Source: Symsagittifera roscoffensis
Taxonomy: Eukaryota > Xenacoelomorpha > Acoela > Convolutidae
Length of the DNA stretch: 64,000 nt
NCBI RefSeq assembly: GCF_963678635.1
Contig: NC_087064.1
Location: 59,406,338 to 59,470,337 of the forward strand
Reading direction: 5' to 3'
Shown here: piece by piece, positions 21,601-33,900 of the stretch
Position numbering within the stretch: the stretch's first letter is position 1
How the letters are laid out: each line of letters begins with the position of its first letter
Position numbers and translations under genes: made by a program
The notes under the pieces: generated by a model
Database searches by the model: none
Told to the model about the DNA's origin: nothing
What the model saw: the letters and a program-made list of their open reading frames with translations, nothing else

Positions 21601-24353
21601 ATCCCAAACGTAAGGATATATGCATAATGCAGGCGTGGGACGTGAGGAGGAGGGCAGTGCAAAGTAGTGTAGTTAAAGGTTGGATTCATTCAACTATACA
21701 TCATGAATGTAACGGGCGTTTTTCGTTTTAGAGTTTATTTGCCAAACTTGAAAGTCGCAACCCTTTATTTAAGTGCTGTCAGGGTTCTCTTGCAAAATTA
21801 ACCCCCCGAAATACCAATACTCTTATAATTTTAGCTACGAGGTATGTCGTTTTGCAAACTAGTTTTAACCGTCAAAAACTGCTCGAAATCTTGGCATGAC
21901 TTTGTTGCGGGAAAAAACTTAACACTAGCGACTAGCGAAAATTAAAGATTTAAATGCTTGAAAAAAATTGAACTGTTTGCGATTCTTTTTAGATCACCCG
22001 AATCAATCTCTAATTTTTCTAGCAGGAATGGCTTTAATGATTTTTTCTGTGAATAGCTTCGTGCGTCTTGAAAGTCATCATTTTATTTCTTCGCTTGAAG
22101 TGGTTGCTTTCCAAAACTTGGAACCTTTTGCGAATCATCTTACGTGTTTTTGATGCTTGTTATTGAATTATCCAGTCGTAATTTGTTGCTTTTAGGATTT
22201 AAAAAGAAAAGGTTTTGCAGAAAATTTATATTTCTAGCCTTAATAAATTTTAAGCTTAAATCATGATCGTTCCCTATTGCTAGTTTTCCGATAAGTTTTG
22301 TATTATGTAATTAAATTTCGGTGTTCACTCTAGCGATCAGCTTAGTGCATTATTTCGAACCCTCTTATTTCTAACTTAACTCGCAAATATAAGTCTTCAT
22401 TAAAAGTGTTCACTTATATGCAATTTTCGTTGTAGCATTGGAAGTTGCATAGCATATGTTCTCTGTTTTATTTGTAGCTAGTGTTTGCTGCCTATTAAGC
22501 GTCCGTGGCTGAGTGGTTAGTGTGTAAGACTCTTAATCTCAAGGGCGCGAGTGTGAATATCAGACATAGCCCATTTTTTTTTTACTAATTCGAGGCTTAT
22601 TTCTAATTTTTCTTATTGCACTATAGAGCTGCTTTTTGTTGTATTCCCGCTAGTGCCTGCGAAGCAAAGCTTCGCCTCTGTGTGACAATTGTCTGTGTGT
22701 TTTTGGTCTAAGCTGTTTGCGAAGGTTTGGAAAAGATTTCTTTGCCCCTGCGCCGGAAGATTTTTTTCCGAAGAGATGTGGGATTGTTTTCTTATCTAAT
22801 ATTACGATAGAAAATAATCATGTCGTTAACTCAGTCGAAAAGAATAGCTAGACATGCGAGGGTTGATTTGCGATCTTTACAATGGCGCTTCATGTTCAAT
22901 TCACTCTTGTCAGAAGAGTGAGTACTGAGAATGCTTAAGCAACTCGAAATTTTTATACGCTTGCGATTATAAAGAATCAATCATTTATTAAAGGACAGCT
23001 TAAAAAATTGAATAAGATAATTTTGAATTTAACCTTAGCTCTATTGATTATTCAACATACTGATGAAATATTATGGTTGGAAAACACTCGAAAATAATTA
23101 AGTTTTTGTGGCTTCTGTGAGCGAAATGAAATCAAGGTTGATTGAAGTTTGAGAAATACGAGAAAGAAGGGAAGCTGTTACGAGAGATAGCGTGGTTCGG
23201 CGAAGTGACTTATATGTATTCATCATCTACTCACACTCCAAATGAAACATGGCCGCCAATGTTGATAGAAGTAAAAGACAAGATTCGAAGATATCTGAAG
23301 GAGAAGTTGGAGCTGAATTTCGAGTGCAATTCTCTACTTGTGAACAAATACGCTACGGGACACCAAGCAATAGGTAATTTATTGGAAGGGAATTGCACCA
23401 TCCCTTAGAAAATCTTCTACCTAAAACTGAAATGGATTCACTTCTTAACATTTTGTAAGACTTTTTGATCTTACTAATTCTTCGCCAAGTTCTCATTTTG
23501 ATGAAACACAAATAGCCGTCGGCGCAGTTCGGCTAGCGAAATTGAGATACCAATACTGATAAGAGCAAGCTCGGAAGCAAGTTTGAGCGGCCTAATAAAG
23601 ATAGACAAAATCATATTCTTAAAAAAGTTGTCTCGCCCGTTCAAAAGAAAAAAGTCTACATCCTGCCCCATTCTTGAAAGTTGTATCGGTGGAATCCCTC
23701 ATATGCGAAGGACCGAATGCGCGAAAATACAAATCAGCCAATCAGATTTCAGCAATCTAAAATTTAGAAGAAAATAAACATTTCCAGGGACTTAATATTA
23801 ATATTGGCCGAATATAAAAACGGCAGAAATATGCAAAGTTTTCTAATTGTCACTGACCACCGCCGAATGGAAACAAAATTTATATTTCTAGGGTTTCGTT
23901 ATGAAAGATGCACAATATTGCTTCATTGAATTCGTTTTAATTGAATGGCAGTTGATTTTTTTTAAAAATTGACTTCCGGCTAATTTTGTTTTTAGGTCCT
24001 TCGCGCATGAGAATCGCGCTTGTTGTATCCTTATCTGCGCTCATTTTTCTTGCTATTTTGTGCTTAAAGGGTGGCATTCAGATGACGAGAAATGTCTCGG
24101 AAGACAACCAGTCATTGCATCATTGTCAGTCGGAGAAACGAGAGTGTTCGAAATGAAACCCAAATCAGAAGCCAATCCAGCCAACAGTAATGGTGACAGT
24201 TCAAAAACCACAAAGATTCCGTTGCCTAGTGGATCTTTACTGATCATGATGGGAGAGACTCAAAGAGACTGGGTTCACAGAGTGCCGAGAGAGTATCACG
24301 ATAGAGGCCTTAGATTCAATTTGACCTTCAGGAAGACTCATGAAGCCAATTGA
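12648..24353 (+). CDS. ALKBH2/3-like 2-oxoglutarate/Fe(II) DNA/RNA demethylase (three exons)
   Basis: Proposed exons are 12648-12968, 23148-23373 and 24070-24353. They join in frame to 276 residues, close to the usual ALKBH3 length. The enzyme family oxidatively removes methyl groups from N1-methyladenine and N3-methylcytosine. Visible signatures are AWFGEVTYMYS (substrate-lid region), NKYATGHQAIGWHSDDE with the iron ligands H185 and D187, LSVGETRVFEM, GSLLIMMGETQRDWVHRVPRE with the third iron ligand H252, and RFNLTFR with the 2OG-binding arginines 264 and 270. The start ATG at 12648 follows an acceptor-like TTTTCAG, so a 5' UTR intron is possible. The exon 1 donor (TCA|GTGTAC) is weak but is the one that matches the phase of exon 2. 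The alternative G|GTTTCA at 12940 is out of phase. Intron 1 is swollen by repeats. The last exon has a second copy downstream. Confidence 0.88.
13015..13087 (+). mobile_element. Family A element A4, 5' part, left of the Helitron
   Basis: ACACTTGCGATCAGCTAAGT with the local inverted partner, then TTCTAAGCTAACTC as in other copies. Sequence continuity with 21191-21474 shows that one element was split by Helitron 1. It begins only 46 bases after the exon 1 donor. The array carries further copies of this piece at about 14535, 16218, 17898 and 19579. Confidence 0.65.
13088..21190 (+). mobile_element. Helitron 1, internally amplified, inserted in a family A element
   Basis: The 5' terminus TCTATTATATATTTAAATG follows an A. 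The 3' terminus is a hairpin GCACC-GGA-GGTGC (21166-21178) and then GGTACACG-CTAG, followed by a T. Known Helitrons start with TC, end with a hairpin plus CTRR, and insert between A and T without target duplication, exactly as here. The flanks rejoin to an intact family A sequence (…AATATAAGTAATCA|TTAAAAGTG…, compare copy A5). The body consists of ~165-bp monomers and encodes no Rep/helicase. It spans 8.1 kb only because the 5' part plus flanking gene sequence was tandemly amplified. Confidence 0.75.
13250..14390 (+). repeat. ~165-bp satellite-like monomers within one array unit
   Basis: Each monomer follows the order GTAGTTTTCGAGATATGACG, T-rich run with TTTCAAAAAA, TTGAAATTCCCAACCCTGTAG, TTGGGTGCTGTCAGAGTAC, CTCTCAGG.GTTGCGAATC, TTGCCTCCAAATATGACTGC. 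About seven occur in unit 1 and eight in units 2-5, diverged from one another but conserved between units, which is a higher-order-repeat layout. Frequent stops in every frame argue against coding. Confidence 0.75.
21191..21474 (+). mobile_element. Family A element A4, 3' part with tRNA-like core
   Basis: Resumes with TTAAAAGTGATCACTCACTT, then a tRNA-like stretch at about 21295-21362 (GTGGCTGAGTGGATAGTGCG as A box, GCAGGTTCGAATCTC as B box), ends with TCTCGCAA, hairpin GCGAAG..TTTCGC and CTCTGTGT. Confidence 0.65.
22326..22683 (+). mobile_element. Family A element, copy A5 (uninterrupted)
   Basis: 5' CACTCTAGCGATCAGC, tRNA-like GTCCGTGGCTGAGTGGTTAG at 22501-22520, then CCCGCTAGTG just before the hairpin GCGAAGCAAAGCTTCGC and CTCTGTGT. 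The inverted pair CTAGCG/CGCTAG supports this. It serves as the filled-in reference for the Helitron 1 insertion site. Confidence 0.65.
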
Positions 24354-25515
24354 ATAGTTACCACAGATAAAAATAGATTATTGACACAAAATAGTCGGCT
24401 AAGTAACGCCTGTGTTTTGGCATATTTCCTATCAATTAATTTACTCGCATGTTGAATTGGAGAGATTTATCAAGACAGAAGCGAACCTATACATTCAAAA
24501 GCTTTCGATCAATGATTTTTTTTTGCTGAAATTGATTTTCGACGTCCAACTTAAGACTTATTTTTGACAAATTTTGCAGCATCTCAGCTAATAATGTATC
24601 TGATTAAATGCTGCTTATAACAAATTTTTTGGAAGGTGTTAGAAATGGGATGCTTTTTGTTTGCGCGCTGATAATACACAAACATACACACACATTTGGA
24701 ACCATGTGAAGTTTACGGTTGGTTAATCAAAAACGGGCAGAAGAAAATAGCGTTGCGCTTAAAGAGGGCAGGAGTTGTAAAGGGTAAAGAGGGCAGTATC
24801 TAACCCATTGTTGATTTAAGCTACCGCTTTTTGACTAAGAAATTAGGATAAACCTGTGCATCTGTTATCTTCATTAAATTGTTCACAGAAACTGGAAGCA
24901 ATCGACAAGGGGTTGAATTATCAGTTTTTTTGTTCCGAACATTTAAAAAATGGGAATGAATTTTGTATATGGGTGTGTTTTAGTTATTGTTTTCTTTTTT
25001 CCTTTCAAAATGAGGTAACACGAATAATCATCGGAATGGGCCAAGTGGTATAGCAAACTGAAGACATAAAAAAAGTTTCAAAATCTTTCAAGTTTCGAGA
25101 AAACTGTTTTAAATTTTTTTATTTCAATTCCGAGCTAATAAAGCGAGCGAGAAGGCTTACTGCAGCTTATTTATGCTTAATTTAGGCCCTGAAAACTTTC
25201 TTTAAGCAAGTAAAGTTAGTTTTTGGAGTTTCTTTAGCGCCATTTTAGGAACCAAAAACTTTGCAATTTTTTTTGAATTTATTTTTTGATTTTTCGTTTT
25301 TCTAGTCATTTTTCTAGAAAAGTTTTTGTGCAGCTTGCCTATTCTTTTGACTGTCGAGTAAGCCTACATTATAGTTTTACGTCAGATCCTTTTTTGACAC
25401 CACGCAGAAAAAACTACACTAATTTGAAAAAAAAATCCTGGAAAAAAGGCTATCCTTGTTTCTGTTTAAATTTTGATTAAAAATTTCTAAATAAAATTGC
25501 TCTTCACGCTCAGTG
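23601..25515 (+). repeat. Tandem duplication unit 1 (1915 bp) carrying the last ALKBH exon
   Basis: It begins ATAGACAAAATCATATTCTT and ends TTCACGCTCAGTG, after which the same sequence restarts. It holds the end of intron 2, the last coding exon, a 3' UTR and AATAAA at 25137-25142. The two units differ at only a few positions that I can see (for example GCAAAGTTTTC/GCAAAATTTTC, GAGTTTCTTTAG/GAGTTTATTTAG, one A in a poly-A run). The junction homology is about one base. Confidence 0.92.
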
Positions 25516-27429
25516 ATAGACAAAATCATATTCTTAAAAAAGTTGTCTCGCCCGTTCAAAAGAAAAAAGTCTACATCCTGCCCCATTCTTGAAAGTTGTA
25601 TCGGTGGAATCCCTCATATGCGAAGGACCGAATGCGCGAAAATACAAATCAGCCAATCAGATTTCAGCAATCTAAAATTTAGAAGAAAATAAACATTTCC
25701 AGGGACTTAATATTAATATTGGCCGAATATAAAAACGGCAGAAATATGCAAAATTTTCTAATTGTCACTGACCACCGCCGAATGGAAACAAAATTTATAT
25801 TTCTAGGGTTTCGTTATGAAAGATGCACAATATTGCTTCATTGAATTCGTTTTAATTGAATGGCAGTTGATTTTTTTTAAAAATTGACTTCCGGCTAATT
25901 TTGTTTTTAGGTCCTTCGCGCATGAGAATCGCGCTTGTTGTATCCTTATCTGCGCTCATTTTTCTTGCTATTTTGTGCTTAAAGGGTGGCATTCAGATGA
26001 CGAGAAATGTCTCGGAAGACAACCAGTCATTGCATCATTGTCAGTCGGAGAAACGAGAGTGTTCGAAATGAAACCCAAATCAGAAGCCAATCCAGCCAAC
26101 AGTAATGGTGACAGTTCAAAAACCACAAAGATTCCGTTGCCTAGTGGATCTTTACTGATCATGATGGGAGAGACTCAAAGAGACTGGGTTCACAGAGTGC
26201 CGAGAGAGTATCACGATAGAGGCCTTAGATTCAATTTGACCTTCAGGAAGACTCATGAAGCCAATTGAATAGTTACCACAGATAAAAATAGATTATTGAC
26301 ACAAAATAGTCGGCTAAGTAACGCCTGTGTTTTGGCATATTTCCTATCAATTAATTTACTCGCATGTTGAATTGGAGAGATTTATCAAGACAGAAGCGAA
26401 CCTATACATTCAAAAGCTTTCGATCAATGATTTTTTTTTGCTGAAATTGATTTTCGACGTCCAACTTAAGACTTATTTTTGACAAATTTTGCAGCATCTC
26501 AGCTAATAATGTATCTGATTAAATGCTGCTTATAACAAATTTTTTGGAAGGTGTTAGAAATGGGATGCTTTTTGTTTGCGCGCTGATAATACACAAACAT
26601 ACACACACATTTGGAACCATGTGAAGTTTACGGTTGGTTAATCAAAAACGGGCAGAAGAAAATAGCGTTGCGCTTAAAGAGGGCAGGAGTTGTAAAGGGT
26701 AAAGAGGGCAGTATCTAACCCATTGTTGATTTAAGCTACCGCTTTTTGACTAAGAAATTAGGATAAACCTGTGCATCTGTTATCTTCATTAAATTGTTCA
26801 CAGAAACTGGAAGCAATCGACAAGGGGTTGAATTATCAGTTTTTTTGTTCCGAACATTTAAAAAATGGGAATGAATTTTGTATATGGGTGTGTTTTAGTT
26901 ATTGTTTTCTTTTTTCCTTTCAAAATGAGGTAACACGAATAATCATCGGAATGGGCCAAGTGGTATAGCAAACTGAAGACATAAAAAAAGTTTCAAAATC
27001 TTTCAAGTTTCGAGAAAACTGTTTTAAATTTTTTTATTTCAATTCCGAGCTAATAAAGCGAGCGAGAAGGCTTACTGCAGCTTATTTATGCTTAATTTAG
27101 GCCCTGAAAACTTTCTTTAAGCAAGTAAAGTTAGTTTTTGGAGTTTATTTAGCGCCATTTTAGGAACCAAAAACTTTGCAATTTTTTTTGAATTTATTTT
27201 TTGATTTTTCGTTTTTCTAGTCATTTTTCTAGAAAAGTTTTTGTGCAGCTTGCCTATTCTTTTGACTGTCGAGTAAGCCTACATTATAGTTTTACGTCAG
27301 ATCCTTTTTTGACACCACGCAGAAAAAACTACACTAATTTGAAAAAAAATCCTGGAAAAAAGGCTATCCTTGTTTCTGTTTAAATTTTGATTAAAAATTT
27401 CTAAATAAAATTGCTCTTCACGCTCAGTG
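25516..27429 (+). repeat. Tandem duplication unit 2 (1914 bp)
   Basis: A head-to-tail copy of 23601-25515. It includes the acceptor, the complete final exon, the 3' UTR and AATAAA at 27052-27057, so it could substitute for the first copy without changing the protein. Confidence 0.92.
25985..26268 (+). CDS. Duplicate last exon of the ALKBH-like gene (catalytic core exon)
   Basis: The coding sequence is identical at protein level to 24070-24353, keeping GWHSDDE, the HRVPRE histidine and RFNLTFR. The acceptor GCTTAAAG is also preserved, so exon 2 could splice to it, skipping the first copy. With the first copy present and followed by its own stop and poly(A) signal, this copy is probably used only as an alternative 3' exon or not at all. 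By itself it lacks the N-terminal half and cannot make a full enzyme. Confidence 0.75.
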
Positions 27430-27949
27430 GAAGAAAAGCATGCTCAATTAACGATAATCAGAGAAAAAAAATGAAAGAATGTTTTTAGTAGGTTAAAAAT
27501 TTTCAATTTTCACTGACCATTAAGTGCTGGAGCTCCTCTTCAAAGTCTTTAGGTTCAGCCGCGTTCATCTTTTGTTGCTAAACTTTATCCTCGATATCTG
27601 TTATAAAGCACAAAACTGCAGCTAAGTCTTAAAGTTATACAAAATTTCTACTAGTTTTGCAAGAAACTCAGATGTTAGATTGCGAGGAGTGGGGAACTGT
27701 CACGCCGAGGAATTTCCGCTCGCATATCCGCTTTTCGATATTTCATTCTCCCACGAGGGCGAAAAGATCATTCATGTTTAGCAATCAAGTTGTGTTCTTT
27801 TTTCAGGTAAAATGCACTGCCAACATGTAAAAAACGATGCTAGCCTTTTTATGAAGATTGCTTAAGATTGTGAATAAATGTACAAATAGGCTGATCTTGA
27901 TTGATTTTTTTGCTACTATCTCTTCATAAAAATAACGGTTGTAAAAATA
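27430..27949. other. Intergenic gap between ALKBH-like gene and gasdermin 1
   Basis: Only about 520 bases separate the duplicated unit from the first gasdermin ATG, so the gasdermin 5' UTR and promoter should lie here or overlap the duplication. No TATA box or other motif stands out. Confidence 0.4.
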
Positions 27950-30900
27950 ATGTTTCGAACAGTGTGCAATGATTTCGTGAAAACTGTATGCGCTAGTAAC
28001 AGTGTTCTTGCTGGATTAAGACTGGCAGAAACTGTGTTGGCAGCAGGGTCGGTTCACGAAGCCTCAAAAGTGCAAGTAGGGACGTTTGCCTTGAGGAAAA
28101 AGCCATCATATTTTTGGCAGAAGGAAGCGTAAGAAAGATTTTCTTCATACATTTTCTCATAACTAAGTGAGTTTTTGCTTTTAATGATCGTGTTCTTTTA
28201 CCAAATTGTTCACGCTCAACTTAAAGTTTTTGTTTTGTCAGTTTGACAATAAGGGATCCCGTTTCAAGTCAAATTTACAGGCGAAGATACATTACGTTCT
28301 CCAAAAACTAAAGTAAAGACGGTGCGAAAGTCATTTCTACTTAGGTTCAAAAGCATATGGAGTCCTATCAACTCACAGCGGTAATGCAAAATACATATTG
28401 AGCCGGTTTTCTCCGATAAATTGCTCATAAGATTTTCCTGAAGCTGACCGAAAAATCTTAAATCTTAGAAAAAGTCATTATTTTTTTTGGACATTTTAAA
28501 TAAATTTCGAACATCTGATGAGAAAATAAATTTAATGTAATTAGAAAATTCAAAGAATTCATGATGATCCCGTCAAATTTGACTCCTCAATAAAAACAGT
28601 GCTTGCCAAAAAATACTTGCCTGAATAGACATAATCAATGTAACGGTATTCATTGTCAATTGGAAGTCCGTGAAAAGCCCTTTGTTTTTATCGCGTACCT
28701 TGTTTAGTCTAGTATTTTGTTTCACCTTTCGGCTTTGGGTTTTACGTTTCGGCGTCTGAAAGCAGAAAGCGTTTTTCCCTGTATTGGCTACTTACTTTTC
28801 AAACATCTGCTGCGTTTTTGCTCCTGCGTGCGAAGTACAGGTTTGCCTCTGGAATTTTGGTTGTCGACTTTCATTTAAAAAAATTTCACTACAAAAATAT
28901 TTGTTTGCGTTAACAGGCACGATGTAATGCTTCCAATAGTAGCAAAGCTAGATCCCAATATTGCATCAAAAGAGCTGCTTCTTCTGGAAGACTTCAACAA
29001 GGAAACAGACCTGTCTGAGGATAACAAGTTCAACATATCAGCTCTGAAACAGGTAAGAATATGTCTTCAACCGTTGAAAGATGTAATGCTTATGTGCTTG
29101 TTTGATTGCTTCTATGTTCTTTTCCGAATGATCGAGCTAATTTGCTGCAAACGATAGCTGGAAACAGTTGTTTCGAAAACATAGCGCTGCATTTCCCGGG
29201 AAAGTATTCACGCTTCAATTCTGGGGAAAAGTATTTAAGCTTCCGATAAGCAAGCGTTATCAAACCAGAATATAGACATTTTCGGGTTAACAACTTGTTT
29301 AACAGAATCTCTTATATCTTGGTTCATGATGATTTCAAATTTCTATGCGTTTCCGGTCAACTTAGCCTGGAGATAACGAATATGTCTGGGTTGGCAAAGA
29401 CTCTGGGTTCGAATCAGACCAGGACCTGTTTTTTTCTCATAAGGAAAATAATCTGTTTCAAATACAATTTTCTGCCAATTATTTGTCTGCTTATCTGTTG
29501 TCGGCTTAGTTGTCACTTCTTGGAATCGTTTTTTTTGCTGCGCGCATTTTTCTTCAATGTTGCTTTTAGTGTTTGATTTACTCCTACAATTTGTAGTTTT
29601 ACTTTCCTTGGCTTCGTATTTCTTCTGTTTTTTTTTGTTTCACTAAAAAAATTCCCCGGCCCAAATTATTTCGGCCTACTTTTTATCGTCTTAATGACCT
29701 AATTTTGGTAGTTTCAAGGGAAACACAGTCTTAACTTTCCCCTCCGCACTTATCACTTTGGTTGTAGTTTTAACAATCGGTTTGTTGAAATTTCATTTTT
29801 TTTCGTACTGGAAAATGTTTTCAGTTTTTGCTAAAATTTTAGTTTTTCTCAGAAATGTCTTTTGATTTTTAAAAAAGGGGTACCTTTTGAAAGACCTCCT
29901 GTATGTCTGCATACTCCCCTAGATTCTTTTTTTTACCTGACGGCTATGTCTACAGCATTCGAAAAAGTCTGTGGAGGAGTGTTTGACCAGTGTTTTTTTT
30001 GATTTCTCGGAAACTATTCCTCTCTAATCAGAGTTAAACTCAAAAAAACTCCTACCATATCAAAAACTAACCTGCCATATCTAAGATTTTGGGTTCAATT
30101 CCAAGAACATGTTGCGGGAAGCTCCTTTGTTTATGCAATTATGCCCAAATTTTTCTGACATCAAAAGTCATGGCATTCGGAAAAGCAAATTTTTTTGATA
30201 TTTTGACCGTTTTTTTGAAAGTTTTTGACTTTTCTCGAAAACTACCCTCTTGAATCTGAGATTTTGGGTTCAATAGAAATTCTAGGTTGTGTGAATCTCT
30301 TCTGTATAAGCGTTGTTTTTTCTCGCGATGATGGAGAAACGCTGGTATATTGGTACTCAAAATGCAGACTGTAGAAAATTTTTAAGTTGATCGCCCAAAA
30401 AGAAATATCATGATGTAGAAACAAAGGAAACCTTTGATGGATGAACTAGTTATTGAACGGGTGCGCTCTGTAAATATGTTTCTGGTTTTAGATAGGTGTC
30501 GGCGTGGGCATGAAATACGACTACAAAATGTCAGCTGACCTGGGCCAGATTAATCGAATTGACCTCAATAGAAAAGCTCTGCTAGATAAGTAAGTATATA
30601 AAAGATTAGGGTATTGCAATCGGGTACTAGACTTTTTCCCTAAAAAATTTTGTTCACAAGACTCATATAGACTCATTTTCTGGAAGCCTCTGTTAGCAAC
30701 AAATCTATCACAATAGACAAACTTTGTGCATGGTAGCATTTTAAATATCTGCATTTTTCGAAATTTTAAAAATCTGCCCTTCCGGAAGCTTATGTTACTT
30801 TCTATTGTCGTCGCATGTTTTTGTTAAAAACAATTAGTCTTTTTCATTTTGATAGATCTAGTGTTTTTGACATTTTCAATTTGTCGATTTTTTTTGCTAC

Positions 30901-33900
30901 TAAGCGTCTTACGTGTTTGTATCGCAAATGGTGCGAAGCTCAGATTCGCCTCTGTACAATATTTCTAGCCTCAGTAATCGGACATTGTACTTTTTTTAAT
31001 TTGGCGCTTAGCAAGCATTATCGAATTAGAATGAAGATTTTTTAGCATTAACAACTAGCTTAACAAACTCCTTTGAGTCATTGAGAGCAGCAGAAGATCA
31101 ATTTTCTACATAAGTGAAGCAAGAGTAGATACATCTCTTCTCTTGAAAACTTTTCGTGCATAAGCGACTTCGCCTCGTTTTTTTTGCAGAAATTAGACAT
31201 GACCTTTTGTGAAACTTTCACCGTTTTTGTGATTTTTTTTGCTCAAAAAATACCCTGCCATACTTGAGATTAAGATTTCAATCAAATGGAGAGACTGTGG
31301 GTGTTTTCGTCGAAATCGTTCAATGTTAGTCTACGATCTAATTTTTATTGAACGTTTTGGTCTCAAAAATGGCCACTTTATTGATAATGTGACCGATTTT
31401 GTGAAACTTGTTCTCAAAAAATACCCTGCCATGGTTGAGATAAAGATTTCAATCGAAACGACCAATTTTTGGATTTTTGTTGTGTTCTTCCATTGTCAGT
31501 CGATTTTTTCATTCATTAGCGGCTACGACAAATTTTTATAGAAAAAAGTTTTGACCTTGAAAATGGCCACTTTTTGACATTTTGACCTTTTTTTTTATGA
31601 AACTTCACTTTTCTTCGAAACTGCCTTCCAAAATCTGGGATGAAGCGTTCAAATGAAAAAAAACTGTGGGTTCTTCTGCGCATAAGTGTTTACTTTCAAT
31701 TTTTGTAGTGAAATCGTAAAAAATTGGCATTGGAGATGACATTTTGACTTTTTAGTCGTTTTTTTTTTTAGTTTTTAGTCGCTTTTAAGAGTCGATGAAC
31801 GTAATTTTTTCGTTTCTATGGTAACGTCTATGCTTCAAAAATAACTAAAAGTGAATGCAATCATATAATTGCTTTTGTTAATGCCCTTAGGTATTTGTGC
31901 ACTTTTTGATTCCAATTCAAGTCCATTTGCTAAAAGGTAGGCAAGTTTCGTTCTTCCTTGCAAAAAGAGGAAATGGCATGGAAAATCCATGATCGAATTC
32001 TTGTTTCAAAATTGTGGAATTTAGTTTTCAGATTTCCTGATGGAATAAACTTTTTGCCTTTTGATCCAGAGATTTTTCAAAAAAGTTTTAATCATGAAAT
32101 GTTCAAAGAGCTGTAAAGCCATAATGCTAGAAGCTTTATTCTTCGAAATTATAAATTTGAAGTTTTTTTTGGAAAAAAATAGGTGCCCTTTTGTTCGTTA
32201 AGTTTTCCCAACTTTCTGTTGTCTGTTTTGAAATTTTTTGTTTTTCCAATAGGATTGTTTTGTCTGGGGCAGCAGTGAAACCATATTTGAGTTTTTTCTT
32301 TTTGGCATGAAGTTTTACTTCTTTGTCTTGATCACTTTGCTCATGAAACACAACAAGAAGCAAAAGAAACTTCATGCCAAAATATATTAAAACACTGCCT
32401 ACGGACAGTTTAAAAAAGTCAATAAATAATGAACACAACGAAACAGAAAAGAAAAACTGACTTGTGTTTGTTTAAAACATGAAGTTGTTTATTTCAAAAT
32501 GAAAAATATTTGACTGTACAGCTCTTTGAACAATTGCTTATTGACACTTCTTTGATGAAATTAACTCTAGTTGAGGAAGCTGGATCAAAAGGTAGTGTTT
32601 TTTTTCCATCTGGAAATCTGAAAAGTAATTCGTAGACTCTGTCTTTTATACTTTGCACATAACAACAAGGAAAAAAGTAACTACCAGTGTAGATAAAATT
32701 TTTAACGCCCTACAGGAGATTTTTCAGGCGCCCATTTCGACAAATTTGTGGGTTATTCCTTGCTCGCAATAAAAACGGCTTTTTGTTTTAATTTTGCGTC
32801 TTGTATAAATCAACGTCATTTTAAAATTAATTTCACGTTGAACTGAACCACCTTCGAAACTGGCGTTTTTATAGCTTCAAAACAGGTCGTATGAGCTTTC
32901 AAGTTACATTTTTGTCTTTCGTCATTTTCTCCGCCAGCAATCAATTCTTCTTTGTGCATGGAGTGTTGTGAGGCCTTGTTACAAAATATCCATATTAAAT
33001 TCATCATTTTTCTTCGCTCTCCCATTATCTCTCACTACATTGTACCTATGTATGATTTCATTGTTATGATAAAATGTATCAAACAGGTGTGAGACTCCTA
33101 TTTCAGAGGATCGATTTTCAAGACTTATTTCTATCTTCCTTGTTTTCCTTATCTCTCTCTGCTTTTAATTTTTTCGAGCTGCATTTTGACGTTTTTGTGC
33201 ATGTGTTTGTAAAGAGTGATTTGCTTCTGTATTTTTGTCAAATGTAAATTAACTTTCGACTTTTTCTTTTTTTTCGCCTATTAATTTTTTCGATTTGAAG
33301 TTTTTGGCTTAAATGGTTTCGATTATTGATGTCATATCTGCTTAGTTGCCTCGTTGTGTCAACTTAGTTAGTGCTTGTTACATTTTATTTTTTTTCAGCT
33401 CCTTACTAACTTTGGATACGGCTTAAGTTTTTTGAATTTATCCGATTTTTTTGCACCTTAGCGGCTTTCGTGTTTTGTAGCGAAGCTCAGCTAAACCTCT
33501 GTGTTGAATATTTGGAGCCTTAAGAATTGGACATTGTACATTTTTACACTGGAGATTACCAATTCTGATTAAATCGGAATAAAGCTTTTTTAGGATTTCA
33601 CACTAGTTGGACAAAATTACTTGAATCATTGAGGGTAGCAGAATATCTGTCTACAGGTATTTTGTGAGCATGCCTGTATTTTTTCAATCGTCGTTCTATT
33701 CAATTTTCTACGCATCCAGCAAGAGTAGATACATCCAAAGAACATCTTAAGGGAATTTTCTTTGCATTACCGGCTAAGTCCTGTTTTTGCAGACAATTAG
33801 CCGCGACCTTTGGAAAATGCCATTTTTTGTCGTTTTGACTGTTTTTGTGAAACCTTTTTCTCAAAAACGCCCTGCCATATTAAAGATTAAGATGTTTTTC

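Larger units (their letters stand above)
12969..23147 (+). other. Intron 1 of the ALKBH-like gene, 10.2 kb, repeat-filled
   Basis: It contains, in order: the 5' piece of a family A element (13015-13087), a Helitron amplified into a five-unit array (13088-21190), the 3' piece of the same family A element (21191-21474), a unique stretch with no gene seen (21475-22325), and another family A copy (22326-22683). The final 460 bases before exon 2 show nothing recognisable. The acceptor before exon 2 is GATTGAAG or, 6 nt later, TTTGAG; both are phase 0. Confidence 0.7.

Noticed and set aside
24053-24247. Minus-strand open frame opposite the ALKBH last exon (also 25968-26162)
   Set aside because: Shadow of a real coding exon on the other strand.
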